Under the pieces are notes generated by a model. That model was not told where the DNA came from and searched no databases. It worked only from the letters and a program-made list of their open reading frames with translations. A program made the position numbers and the translations under genes. A stretch of DNA of 64,000 nucleotides from Pseudomonas benzenivorans (GTDB lineage Bacteria > Pseudomonadota > Gammaproteobacteria > Pseudomonadales > Pseudomonadaceae), in assembly GCF_033547155.1 (NCBI RefSeq), contig NZ_CP137892.1, forward strand, positions 1,302,001-1,366,000. The letters run 5' to 3'. This document shows, one piece after another, positions 26,895 through 35,457 of this stretch (positions are counted from its first letter, which is position 1; each line of letters opens with the position of its first letter).

Positions 26895-27383
26895 ATGAGC
26901 GGCATGACCCTGAGTGACGAGCAGATCCGTTTCATCGAGAGCGGCGTGTCGATCAGCCTGGCCTCGCGCGACGTGCGCCGGGTGCCTTCGGTGAGCAAGG
27001 GCGTGGGTTGCAAGGTGGCGGCGGACAAGCGCCAGGTGCGCGTGCTGGTCGATGCCGCCCAGGCCGGCCAATTGCTCGAGGATGTGGCCGCCAGCGGCGC
27101 CCTGGCGGCGGCGTTCTGCCTGCCCAGCAGCCATCGCACCCTGCAGCTCAAGGGCCGCGATGCCCGCGAGGTGCCGCTGGAGCCGGGCGATGCCGAACTG
27201 GCGGCGCGCCATCGCGAGGCCTTCGCCGCGGACCTGTTGCCGCTGGGCTACGCCTTGCCGTTCGCCCGCGCCACCCACGACTACCGGGGCGAGCGCCTGC
27301 GCGCCCTGTGCTTCACCCTGAGCGACCTGTTCGAGCAGACCCCCGGGCCCAATGCCGGTATGCGCCTGGAGCCGGCGCGGTGA
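26895..27383 (+). CDS. Pyridoxamine-phosphate-oxidase-like split-barrel protein
   Basis: 162 residues. The pattern LSDEQIRFIESGVSISLASRD, VRVLVDAAQAGQLLEDV and SSHRTLQLKGRDA resembles FMN-binding split barrels of the PNPOx-like superfamily, although no firm cofactor residues can be assigned. Its TGA overlaps the GTG start of the following GAF gene (GTGA), so the two are translationally coupled and probably function together. The ribosome binding site is weak (GAGACTGAG). Function unknown; flavin or haem binding would be the first thing expected. Confidence 0.6.
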   Translation: MSGMTLSDEQIRFIESGVSISLASRDVRRVPSVSKGVGCKVAADKRQVRVLVDAAQAGQLLEDVAASGALAAAFCLPSSHRTLQLKGRDAREVPLEPGDAELAARHREAFAADLLPLGYALPFARATHDYRGERLRALCFTLSDLFEQTPGPNAGMRLEPAR

Positions 27384-28732
27384 GCAGCGGGCCGAGCCTG
27401 GACGCCATCCGCCCCTGCCTGGAGGGCGCGGTGCCGGCGGCGATCGCCACCTGCGACGCCGCCGGCACGCCGAACGTGACCCTGGTGTCCCAGGTGCACT
27501 ACGTCGACCCCAGGCACGTGGCGCTGTCCTTCCAGTTTTTCAACAAGACCCGCGAGAACATCCTGAGCAATCCCCAGGCCACGGTGTTTCTCCTGCACCC
27601 GCAGACCAGCGCGCGCTACCGCCTGGCGCTGTTGTACCGGCGCACCGAGACCGAGGGGCCGCTGTTCGAGAGCATGAAGGCCAAGCTCGCCGGCATTGCT
27701 TCCGACTCCGGCATGAGCGGGGTGTTCCGCCTGCTCGGCGCGGATGTCTACCAGGTGCTGGACGTCGAGTATGTGCCGGGCGAGGAGGTGCCGCCGCCCC
27801 AGGATGCGCCCTGCCATATCGCCCGCCTGCGCCAGCTGAACCAGCGCCTGGCCGCCTGCACCGACCTGGCCGGCCTGCTGGAGCAGTGCCTGGACGGCCT
27901 GGCCGGCATCCTCGAGATGCCCCAGGCCATGATCCTGCTGCTCGACCCCCAGGGGCAGAAGCTCTACACCGTGGCCAGCCACGGCTATGACCAGTCCGGG
28001 GTGGGCTCGGAGTTTCCCGTCGGGCGCGGCATCATCGGCGTGGCGGCGCAATTCCGCACGCCGATCCGCATCGCCCACCTGGCTTCGGAATACGCCTACG
28101 GCCGGGCCATTCGCGAACACTTGGCCGAAGCGGCCCCGCTGGACCGCCTGGAGACGGAGATCGCCTTTCCGGGCCTGGCCGAGCCCCACAGCCAGCTGTC
28201 GGTGCCGATCCTCGCGGCCGGCCGCCTGCTCGGCGTGTTGCATGTGGAAAGCGCCGAGCCCCACCGGTTCGGCTATGACGAGGAGGACTGCCTGTTGAGT
28301 CTGGCCGGCCTGCTCGGCGCCTCCATCCTGGCCCTGCAGCAGACGCCCGAGGTGTCGCCCGAGGACGCCGGGGCGCCGCTGGCGCCCACGCCGCCGAGCG
28401 GGGCGCCTCTGGCGGTGCGCTACTATCCGGCCAACAGCAGCCTGTTCCTCGGCGACGACTATCTGATCAAGGGGGTGGCAGGCGCCATCTTCTGGCGCCT
28501 GTTGAACCTGCACCTCGGCGAGGGGCGCAGCGAGTTCAGCAACCGCGAGCTGCGGGTCGATCCGGCGCTGAAATTGCCGGAACTGGACGACAACCTGGAG
28601 GCGCGGCTGATCCTGTTGCAGCGCCGCCTGGCCGAGCGCAGCCGCGACATCGTGCTGGAGAAGTGCGGCCGCGGGCGCTTGCGCCTGCTGCTCCGGCGCC
28701 CGGTGTTGCTCCAGGAGATCGCCGCCGGCTGA
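27380..28732 (+). CDS. Split-barrel/GAF/winged-helix fusion protein
   Basis: 450 residues in three parts. Residues about 5-125 are a PNPOx-like split barrel (PAAIATCDAAGTPNVTLVSQVHYVD). Residues about 150-320 form a GAF domain (LYTVASHGY, GSEFPVGRGIIGVAA, QLSVPILAAGRLLGVLHVES). The last 110 (from about residue 345) include LEARLILLQRRLAERSRDI and a final basic stretch, which look like a winged helix, possibly DNA-binding. The GTG at 27380 overlaps the stop of the previous gene. A redox or flavin signal sensed by the barrel and GAF domain could be passed to the C-terminal domain. No target genes can be named. Confidence 0.65.
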   Translation: MSSGPSLDAIRPCLEGAVPAAIATCDAAGTPNVTLVSQVHYVDPRHVALSFQFFNKTRENILSNPQATVFLLHPQTSARYRLALLYRRTETEGPLFESMKAKLAGIASDSGMSGVFRLLGADVYQVLDVEYVPGEEVPPPQDAPCHIARLRQLNQRLAACTDLAGLLEQCLDGLAGILEMPQAMILLLDPQGQKLYTVASHGYDQSGVGSEFPVGRGIIGVAAQFRTPIRIAHLASEYAYGRAIREHLAEAAPLDRLETEIAFPGLAEPHSQLSVPILAAGRLLGVLHVESAEPHRFGYDEEDCLLSLAGLLGASILALQQTPEVSPEDAGAPLAPTPPSGAPLAVRYYPANSSLFLGDDYLIKGVAGAIFWRLLNLHLGEGRSEFSNRELRVDPALKLPELDDNLEARLILLQRRLAERSRDIVLEKCGRGRLRLLLRRPVLLQEIAAG

Positions 28733-28742
28733 GGCATCGCGC

Positions 28743-29114
28743 TCAGGTGCGTCGCCAGAGCAGGTTGCCGGCGAACAGCAACACCGCCAGCAGCATCACC
28801 ACCGCGGAACTGCCGAGCACCGGGCCGGCCTGGGGCGTGCCGAGGATCACCAGGGCCAGGGCCCCCATCATCACCGGCAGCGTCAGGTTGTGCAGCCAGA
28901 ACTGCAGGCTGGCCAGGCGGCTGGTCGCCGCCTTGGGAAAGTAGTGGTAGATGATGCCGATCAGGGCCAGGGTGACCCAGCCGAGCAGGTTCATGTGGGC
29001 GTGCACGGCCATCAGGCGGTGGTCGCCGCTCAGGCCCATGAACACGCCCAGGCCGACGGCCAGGCAGAAATAGACGATGGCGACATAGATCCAGCGACGG
29101 GAAAGGGGACTCAT
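28743..29114 (-). CDS. Small haem-copper-oxidase-like membrane protein
   Basis: 123 residues, four predicted helices. HAHMNLLGWVTLALIGIIYH recalls the haem-ligand helix in subunit I of cbb3 oxidases and nitric oxide reductases (HAH...GW), but the protein is only a quarter of that length and lacks copper ligands. CGAGGAG precedes the ATG. It follows the hemerythrin-like gene after 43 bases and is read from the same promoter block. It may bind haem or help respiratory-complex biogenesis; function unproven. Confidence 0.65.
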   Translation of the reverse strand: MSPLSRRWIYVAIVYFCLAVGLGVFMGLSGDHRLMAVHAHMNLLGWVTLALIGIIYHYFPKAATSRLASLQFWLHNLTLPVMMGALALVILGTPQAGPVLGSSAVVMLLAVLLFAGNLLWRRT

Positions 29115-29157
29115 TGCATTGCTCCTCGTTGGGTTTGGTAGTGGGCGGCGTGTCGGC

Positions 29158-29406
29158 TCAGGCCGACAGGTCCGCCGGCTCGACCGGCCGGGTCAGCCCC
29201 AGCGCGGCATCGAGATGGGCAGGGTGTTGCGCTGTCAGCTGCGGGCGCAGCGCTTGCAGCCCGTCCCGCTCGGCGAGCATGGCGCGGGCTTCGTCGCAGT
29301 CCTGCCCGCCGCAGCGGCCGATCGGGTAAAGGGTATGCAGCAGGTGGGCACGCAGCCCCTTGTGGATCGGCGCATGGATATCGAAGCGGGCGGCGGTGGC
29401 GGACAT
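29158..29406 (-). CDS. Short hemerythrin-like protein
   Basis: 82 residues. FDIHAPIHKGLRAHLLHTLYPIG matches the N-terminal helix of Pseudomonas hemerythrin-domain proteins. The later ligands (H-x4-E and H-x4-D regions) are lost or altered, and the protein is about half the usual length, so iron binding is doubtful. I see no simple frameshift that restores a longer protein. GAGGAG lies 8 bases before the ATG. It is first in a two-gene unit with the haem-copper-oxidase-like gene. Confidence 0.5.
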   Translation of the reverse strand: MSATAARFDIHAPIHKGLRAHLLHTLYPIGRCGGQDCDEARAMLAERDGLQALRPQLTAQHPAHLDAALGLTRPVEPADLSA

Positions 29407-29503
29407 CGACTGACTCCTCGAGGGTGTGAGGAGCCCATGCTAGAAGGCGGCGTATCGCGACATTGCGAAATAACCCCTAGGCAATCCCTAAAACTTCCCT
29501 AAG
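29406..29503 (-). repeat. Duplicated promoter block, copy A
   Basis: Upstream of the hemerythrin-like gene, read on the minus strand. It matches 31081-31182: the first 15 bases are identical (TCGACTGACTCCTCG on the plus strand, including the ribosome binding site) and 37 of 42 match in the distal part (29462-29503). Read on the minus strand, the distal part contains spaced TTAGGGA-like and CCTAGG units. Confidence 0.75.
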
Positions 29504-29762
29504 GGCGCGGGGAATCGTGCAGCCGTTCCGACGAAGCGAGCGGGCAGGCGGCATGGGATCCGTGTGGCGACGGGCGGTGCAGGGAGGCAGGACGGTGGGC
29601 GTCAGGGCGCCAGAGCTAAGCGGCCGGCACCCAGGGCTGGGGGGCGAGAATCGCGGTCACAGCGGTGAGCAGCCGCGGGGCAGGTTGTCGCGGCGACCTC
29701 GCCGGGTGCCAGGGGCTGGCGGTGCAGCCCGCTGGCATTCGACGGTGGCTTTAGCTGGCGCC
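29407..29762. other. Intergenic region between GFA and hemerythrin-like genes
   Basis: The first 100 bases are promoter block A. The remaining 260 bases are GC-rich; open frames on both strands have no ribosome binding site or familiar sequence. I see nothing else in it. Confidence 0.5.
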
Positions 29763-30170
29763 TCAAGCATCCATGCCTGGCGGCCATTCGGTGTGTTGCG
29801 GCAGGTCGTCGGTGATCTCGTGCCAGATGGCCTTGGAGCCTACGAAGATGTGCTCCCGGGGCCGTGCGCCGGGGTCACCATCGACGGTGGCCAGGACGAT
29901 TTCCGACACCCTGCCGGCATGGCCGCTCGCCAGCGACGCGCCGCATTTGCGGCAGAAGCAGCGATATCTGTCGGGTGAGGACGGGTAGCTTTCGATGCAG
30001 TCCTGCCCCGCCGTCCAGCGGAACTGCTCGGGGTCGATGATGCCCCAGGTCACATAGGCGGCGCCGTTGGACTTTCTGCAGATGGAACAATGGCAGTTGC
30101 CGATCAACTGGAACTGACCGGCGATCTCGTAGCGAACGCTGCCGCACTGGCAGCTGCCTTGTAGGCTCAT
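29763..30170 (-). CDS. GFA/CENP-V-type zinc protein
   Basis: 135 residues. The zinc-ligand pattern is complete: GSCQCGSVRYE near the N-terminus, NCHCSICRKSNGA near residue 32 and CFCRKCGASL near residue 70. The family is named for glutathione-dependent formaldehyde-activating enzyme, but most members have no proven activity. The ATG at 30170 begins MSLQGSCQCG; longer frames are non-conserved. It follows the acetyltransferase gene after 23 bases and is probably expressed from promoter block B. Confidence 0.82.
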   Translation of the reverse strand: MSLQGSCQCGSVRYEIAGQFQLIGNCHCSICRKSNGAAYVTWGIIDPEQFRWTAGQDCIESYPSSPDRYRCFCRKCGASLASGHAGRVSEIVLATVDGDPGARPREHIFVGSKAIWHEITDDLPQHTEWPPGMDA

Positions 30171-30193
30171 GGAGTGATCCCCTGTAGCGCGGA

Positions 30194-31078
30194 TTAATAG
30201 AATATCGACGGCAGGTACGCGCCGGCTGGCTCGTTGTACAGGCCGATGCTCATCAGCGTCATCGGCTGGACCACGCGCAGGCCGTTCTCCAGACACCAAC
30301 GAAACAGCTCCACATTGCGGGTCGGCACATGAAAACCCGGCCCCGGGCATTCGTCGGCCGCGGCAATCAGGGCCTTCAAGGCATCGTTGCTTTCGCCCAC
30401 GCTGTGGCCGAAGAAGGCGACGAGGGTGGTGTAACCGACGATCCGCCCCGCGTGCTCGACGACCCTGGCGGTGCCGCGGTCGATCGCTTCGCTCAACTCG
30501 CCGTCCCGGTCATGCCCGTGCACCCGGATGCAGAGCCGGTTGCAGTGGGGCAGATCCGCCCTAGTCGCGGGCCTGACCCGATGGCCCGGCAGCTCGACTC
30601 CGGGCGGTGGCCCCTGCAGGGTGGACAGCGGCTCGCGCGCCACGAAGCCGAGCCTGGTGTAGAGCGCAAGCGAACGGTTGTGATAGGTCGCCTGCAGCAG
30701 CCTGACGCCTGGGAAGCCCTTGTCGGCCACGCGGTTCAGGACATCCGCCATCAGGCGCCGGCCGGCCGCCTGGTTCTGGGTGTGGGGAGCGACCGTAATC
30801 GGCCCGATGCCGGCGATGGCGTTGCGTTCATCCAGGAAGTTGCTGCCGACGATGCGCCCCTCGGCTTCGGCGATGACCGAATAGAAGCCGGGATGGGTCA
30901 GGAGCCCGGACAGCAGCTCGGTGGCCACCTCGGCGGACGGGAAGTCGGGCGGGAAGCTGTGTTTCTCGGCAATGGCGCCGAAGGCCTCGTAGCATATTCG
31001 ACCGCATGCCCCGGCATCGTCGCGGGTGCCGGGACGAAGCATGAAAGGGTGATCTAGGGATTCTGCAATGGCCGCCAT
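30194..31078 (-). CDS. GNAT-family N-acetyltransferase
   Basis: 294 residues. The N-terminal half contains a GNAT core: IVGSNFLDERNAIAGIGPITVAPHTQNQAAGRRLM carries the acetyl-CoA loop (Q-x2-A-G-R). YHNRSLALYTRLGFV is motif B. The C-terminal half (from about residue 155) looks like a second, degenerate GNAT repeat. The ATG at 31078 lies 8 bases after GAGGAG in promoter block B. Substrate unknown. Confidence 0.78.
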   Translation of the reverse strand: MAAIAESLDHPFMLRPGTRDDAGACGRICYEAFGAIAEKHSFPPDFPSAEVATELLSGLLTHPGFYSVIAEAEGRIVGSNFLDERNAIAGIGPITVAPHTQNQAAGRRLMADVLNRVADKGFPGVRLLQATYHNRSLALYTRLGFVAREPLSTLQGPPPGVELPGHRVRPATRADLPHCNRLCIRVHGHDRDGELSEAIDRGTARVVEHAGRIVGYTTLVAFFGHSVGESNDALKALIAAADECPGPGFHVPTRNVELFRWCLENGLRVVQPMTLMSIGLYNEPAGAYLPSIFY

Positions 31079-31080
31079 GA

Positions 31081-31182
31081 TCGACTGACTCCTCGGTGTT
31101 GGTCTGAGGAGAACCATGCTAGGAGTCGGCGGGCGGGAGGATTGCGAAATTACTCCTAGGTAATCCCTAAAAGTTTCCTAAG
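31081..31182 (-). repeat. Duplicated promoter block, copy B
   Basis: Counterpart of 29406-29503, here placed directly before the acetyltransferase gene. The block from 31141 to 31182 differs from copy A at five positions. The two blocks are 1.7 kb apart in the same orientation and probably bind the same regulator. Confidence 0.75.
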
Positions 31183-31214
31183 CGTCGGCGCCGCGAGGTC
31201 CGACGCCCGTGCGC

Positions 31215-34200
31215 TCACTTGTCGACCGGGCTGCTCAGGTTGTGCTTGCTGGGGCGGCTGGCGGGCAGCTGCTCCGGCAGGTCCAGCAGGTCGGTGGCGT
31301 AGGTCTCCAGCGGCGGCGCGCGGCGCTCGAAGCGCGCGCCGAGCACCAGCAGGCAGGGGGTCAGCAGCAGGGTCAGCAGGGTGGCGAAGGCCAGGCCGCC
31401 GGCGATGGCGCTGGACAGCTGGGTCCACCACTGGGTCGAGGGGGCGCCGAAGCCCAGGCTCGGCGTCAGCAGGTCGACGTTGACGGCCAGCACCATGGGC
31501 ATCAGCCCGAGAATGGTGGTCACCGCGGTCAGCAGCACCGGGCGCAGGCGCAGGCTGCCGGTCTCCAGGGCCGCCTCGCGCGGCGCCAGGCCCTGGCGGC
31601 GCAGCTGGTTGTAGGTGTCGATGAGGATGATGTTGTTGTTCACCACGATGCCGGCCAGGGCGATCAGGCCCATGCCGACCATGACGATGCCGAACGCCTG
31701 GCCGTTGACCAGCAGGCCGATCAGTACCCCGGCGGTGGACAGTACGATGGCCGAGAGCACCAGGCTGGCCTGGTAAATACTGTTGAACTGGGTGACCAGG
31801 ATGATCGCCATGAGGAACACCGCGACGACGAAGGCGGTCATGAGGAAGTTGGCTGCCTCGCGCTGGTCGGCATCCTCGCCGGCGAACTCGAGCCGGACCT
31901 CGGCCGGCAGCTCGCCGATGGCCTGGCGCAGGGCCAGCAGGCGCTCGTCCAGGCGCGCACCCTCGGCCAGCTCGGCCTGCAGGGTGATGGTGCGGACGCC
32001 GTCGACCCGGTGCAGGGTGCCGACCTTGGGCGCCGGTTCCAGGCTGACGAAGTTGCCCAGCGGCACCTGGCCGTTGGGGGTATTGAGGGTCAGGCGGCCG
32101 AGTTGGTCGAGGGAGCGCCAGCTGCCCGGCAGGCGCACGCGGATGTCCACCTCGTCGTTGGCGTCCTCGGGCCTGTAGGTCGCCAGCTTGAGACCGTTGC
32201 TGACCATCTGCACGGCGTTGCCGACGCTTAGCACGTCGGCGCCGAAGCGCGCCGCCGCCTCGCGGTCGACCTGCAGGCGCCACTCGATGCCGGGCAGGGC
32301 GCGGTCGTCCTCGATGTCCTGGAAGCCGCCGAGGCGCTGCATCTCGGTGCGCAGGCGCTCGACCCAGTGTTCGGCCAGATCCTGGTCCAGGGCGCTGAGT
32401 TGCAGCTTGACCGGCTTGCCGCCGCTGGGGCCTTCTTCCTGTTTGCGGAACTCCAGCACCACGCCGGGAATGTCGGCGGTACGCGCGGCCATGTCGGCGA
32501 GGATGTGCTTGGCCGGGCGCCGGGCATGCCAGTCGACGAACTGGAACTGCAGGGTGCCGATCACGTCGGCGCCGAGCTGGCCGTCGGGCTGGGCCAGGGA
32601 GCGGGCGTACAGCGCCTTGACCTCGGCCATGCCCAGCAGGCGTTTCTCCACCTGCTGCAGCAGGGCGTCCTTCTCCTGCACCGACAGGTCGCCGCGGGCG
32701 CGCAGCCAGATCTGTGCGCTCTCCGGTTCGACTTCGGGGAAGAATTCCACACCATGGTTGAAGCGGCCGTAGCCGCTATAGATCAGGGCGATCAGTGTGA
32801 GCATGCCGAGCAGGGTCAGGCCGGGACGCCTGAGCAGGCGCTGCAGCAGGCGGCGATAGGCGCGGCCGCCACGGCTGGCCTGCTGCGGCAGCGGCTGCGG
32901 CTGACCGCCGGTGACCGCGCCGAGCACCGGCAGGAACACCAGGGCCATGGCCAGGGAGGCGAGCAGGCAGAGGATCACCGTGGCCGGCAGATACTTCATG
33001 AACTGGCCGACCACACCGGGCCAGAACAGCAGCGGCAGGAACACCACCAGGGTGGTGGCGGTGGAGGCGATCACCGGCCAGGCCATCCGCGTCGCCGCGT
33101 TGACCCAGGCCTGGCGGGGGCTCTGCCCCTGGTGCAGGTAGCGGTCGGCCAGCTCGGAGACGACGATGGCACCGTCCACCAGCATGCCGGCGACCAGGAT
33201 CAGGCTGAACAGCACCACGATGTTGAGGGTGAAACCGAGTACCCAGATCAGCAGGATGCCGCTGAGGAAGGCGCCGGGGATGGTCAGTCCGACCAGCAGC
33301 GCCGAGCGCGGGCCCATGCTCGCCACCACCAGGATCAGCACCAGGACCACGGCGGTCAGCACGTTGTTGAGCAGGTCGTCGAGCAGGCTCTTGACCTGCT
33401 GCGACTGATCCATGATGTAGCTGACCTGCAGGCCCTCGGGCAGCAGCGGCTGGGCCTGGGCCATCAGCGCCTTGACCTGTTCGATGGTCGCGATGATGTT
33501 GGCGCCGGCGCGCTTGGACACCTCCAGGACGATGGCCGGCTGGCCGTTGATCCGGGCGAAGCCGGTGGGGTCCTTGAAGGTACGGCGGATGGTCGCCACG
33601 TCGGCGAAGGTCACCACGCTGGCGCCCTCCACCTTGACCGGCATGGACAGCACGTCCTCGAGGTTCTCGATCACTCCGGGGACCTTCAGGCTCATGCGCC
33701 CGGCGCCGGTGTCCAGGCTGCCGGCCGCGACCAGGCGGTTGTTGCGGCTGACCAGGTTGAACAGCTCGCTGTAGTCGATGCCGTAGCTGTCGAGCACCTG
33801 CGGGTCGACGACGATCTCCAGCAGATCCTCGCGGTCGCCGCCGATGTTCACCGAGAGCACCTCGGCGATGCCCTCGATGTTGTCCTTCAGGCGCCTGGCC
33901 ACGTACACCAGCTCCGCCTCCGACAGCGGTCCGGAGAGGCCGATCGACAGCACCGGGAACAGCGCCACGTTGACCTCGTTGACCGTCGGCTCCTCGGCCT
34001 CGTCCGGCAGCTTGCTGCGGGCGCTGTCGACCTTCTCGCGCACGTCGGCCAGGGCGCGGCGGGGGTCGAAGCCGGCGTCGAACTCCAGGGTCACCGAGGC
34101 ATGCCCCTCGCTGGCCAGCGAGCGCATTTCCTTGATTCCCTCCAGGCTGCGCAGCTCCTGTTCCAGGGGGCGGGCCAGCAGGCGTTCGGCATCCTCCGGG

Positions 34201-34367
34201 GCGATGCCCTCGAGCGTCACCGAGACATAGATGATGGGGATGGTGACGTCCGGGTTGGCCTCCTTGGGGATCGCCACATAGGCGGCCAGGCCACCGCCCA
34301 GCAGGAACAGCAGCAACAGCAGGCTGGTCCGGCTGCGGTCCAGCGCTGCGGCGATCAGGCTGTGCAT
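31215..34367 (-). CDS. RND-family efflux pump permease
   Basis: 1050 residues with the RND layout: one helix, a large periplasmic domain, six helices, a second periplasmic domain and five helices. VAIPKEANPDVTIPIIYVS near residue 31 is the AcrB/MexB-like N-terminal signature. In the proton-relay helix the pair equivalent to Asp407/Asp408 of AcrB reads VDGAIVV, so only one Asp is kept. The start is one base past the stop of the adaptor gene, so the genes are co-translated. It likely exports drugs, fatty acids or other amphiphiles across the envelope, using an outer-membrane channel encoded elsewhere. Confidence 0.9.
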   Translation of the reverse strand: MHSLIAAALDRSRTSLLLLLFLLGGGLAAYVAIPKEANPDVTIPIIYVSVTLEGIAPEDAERLLARPLEQELRSLEGIKEMRSLASEGHASVTLEFDAGFDPRRALADVREKVDSARSKLPDEAEEPTVNEVNVALFPVLSIGLSGPLSEAELVYVARRLKDNIEGIAEVLSVNIGGDREDLLEIVVDPQVLDSYGIDYSELFNLVSRNNRLVAAGSLDTGAGRMSLKVPGVIENLEDVLSMPVKVEGASVVTFADVATIRRTFKDPTGFARINGQPAIVLEVSKRAGANIIATIEQVKALMAQAQPLLPEGLQVSYIMDQSQQVKSLLDDLLNNVLTAVVLVLILVVASMGPRSALLVGLTIPGAFLSGILLIWVLGFTLNIVVLFSLILVAGMLVDGAIVVSELADRYLHQGQSPRQAWVNAATRMAWPVIASTATTLVVFLPLLFWPGVVGQFMKYLPATVILCLLASLAMALVFLPVLGAVTGGQPQPLPQQASRGGRAYRRLLQRLLRRPGLTLLGMLTLIALIYSGYGRFNHGVEFFPEVEPESAQIWLRARGDLSVQEKDALLQQVEKRLLGMAEVKALYARSLAQPDGQLGADVIGTLQFQFVDWHARRPAKHILADMAARTADIPGVVLEFRKQEEGPSGGKPVKLQLSALDQDLAEHWVERLRTEMQRLGGFQDIEDDRALPGIEWRLQVDREAAARFGADVLSVGNAVQMVSNGLKLATYRPEDANDEVDIRVRLPGSWRSLDQLGRLTLNTPNGQVPLGNFVSLEPAPKVGTLHRVDGVRTITLQAELAEGARLDERLLALRQAIGELPAEVRLEFAGEDADQREAANFLMTAFVVAVFLMAIILVTQFNSIYQASLVLSAIVLSTAGVLIGLLVNGQAFGIVMVGMGLIALAGIVVNNNIILIDTYNQLRRQGLAPREAALETGSLRLRPVLLTAVTTILGLMPMVLAVNVDLLTPSLGFGAPSTQWWTQLSSAIAGGLAFATLLTLLLTPCLLVLGARFERRAPPLETYATDLLDLPEQLPASRPSKHNLSSPVDK

Positions 34368-34368
34368 C

Positions 34369-35451
34369 TCAGCTGCCCTCTTTGGCCAGTTGGGCGAGCA
34401 CCTGCTGGCCCGGTTCGACGAACCCCTGGCCGAGGGTGATCAGGGCGACCCGCTGGGGCAGGCCGCTGACCCAGGCCCCCTGGTTGTCGACGCTGAGCAG
34501 CTCCACCGGGGTGAATTCGACCCGTTGCTGCTGGTTGACCCACTTGACCCCGTGGCGACCGGCCTGATCCAGGCTGAGCAGGGCCGGGGACAGGCGATGG
34601 GCCAGGGCCTGGCCGGTGTCGATGTGCAGGGTGGCGCTGGCCCCGGCCAGGCGCAGCGACTCGGGATTGGCCACCCGCACCTCGATGCGGAAGCTGCGCG
34701 AGCCGGGGTCGGCGGCGGCGGCGATGAAGTGCAGCTCGCCGCTCAGACTGCGACCGTCGAGCAACTCGACGTGCACCGGCTGGCCCAGCTGCAGCTGGGT
34801 CACCTGTTGCTGGGCGATCTGCGCGCTGACCTTGAGCTGGTCGATGTCGACCAGGGTCAAGAGGCTCTGCCCGGGCTGGACGAAGCCGCCCAGTTCGACC
34901 TGGCGCTGGTCGTAGACCCCGGCGAAGGGCGCGGTGATACGGGTGTGGCGCAACTGCAGACGGGCGCTGTCCAGCTCGGCGCTGGCCTTGGCCAGCTCGC
35001 TCTGCAGACGCAGCAGCTCGTTGGCCGAGATCAGGTTACGCTCGCGCAGGCGGGTGGCGGCCTTGACGTCGCTCTGGCGCTGGCGCACCTCGGCCTCGCC
35101 GCGGGCCACCTGGGCGGGACGGTCGTCCGGCGACAGGCTGAGCAGCAATTGCCCCTGCTCGACCCGGTCGCCCTTGTCGCGGTCCAGGCGCAGCACGCTG
35201 GCGTTGACCTGGGCGCGCAGCTCGACCCGGCGCCAGGGCTCGATCTGCCCCTGCACCACCTGGCGGCGCTTCATGAGTTCGGCCTCCAGCCACTGGAACT
35301 CGACTTTCGCCAGGCCGCCATCGGCCAGTGGCCGGTCGGGGCCGGCGTCATCCTGGGCACGGAAGGTCGCCCCGCTGAAGAGCCAGAGAAGCAACAGCAG
35401 GCTGATGGCGATGGCGATCAACCAGGGACTTTTGCTGAGGCGACTGAACAT
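34369..35451 (-). CDS. RND efflux periplasmic adaptor (MFP)
   Basis: 360 residues. An N-terminal membrane anchor (SPWLIAIAISLLLLLWLFSG) is followed by the split lipoyl halves, with an alpha-hairpin between them (VRQRQSDVKAATRLRERN, LQSELAKASAELDSARL), then TRITAPFAGVYDQRQVELGGFVQPGQ and a beta-barrel. It bridges the permease to an outer-membrane channel. The ATG at 35451 lies 6 bases after the tetR stop; a TTG at 35457 is possible but less likely. It is second in the tetR-MFP-RND operon. Confidence 0.88.
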   Translation of the reverse strand: MFSRLSKSPWLIAIAISLLLLLWLFSGATFRAQDDAGPDRPLADGGLAKVEFQWLEAELMKRRQVVQGQIEPWRRVELRAQVNASVLRLDRDKGDRVEQGQLLLSLSPDDRPAQVARGEAEVRQRQSDVKAATRLRERNLISANELLRLQSELAKASAELDSARLQLRHTRITAPFAGVYDQRQVELGGFVQPGQSLLTLVDIDQLKVSAQIAQQQVTQLQLGQPVHVELLDGRSLSGELHFIAAAADPGSRSFRIEVRVANPESLRLAGASATLHIDTGQALAHRLSPALLSLDQAGRHGVKWVNQQQRVEFTPVELLSVDNQGAWVSGLPQRVALITLGQGFVEPGQQVLAQLAKEGS

Positions 35452-35457
35452 GGGCAA

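Noticed and set aside
32367..34439. 690-codon open frame on the plus strand opposite the RND permease gene, and similar long frames opposite glpK, the penicillin-binding protein and others
   Set aside because: These are GC-rich antisense frames with His/Gln/Gly-rich meaningless products; the opposite strand has conserved genes over the full length.
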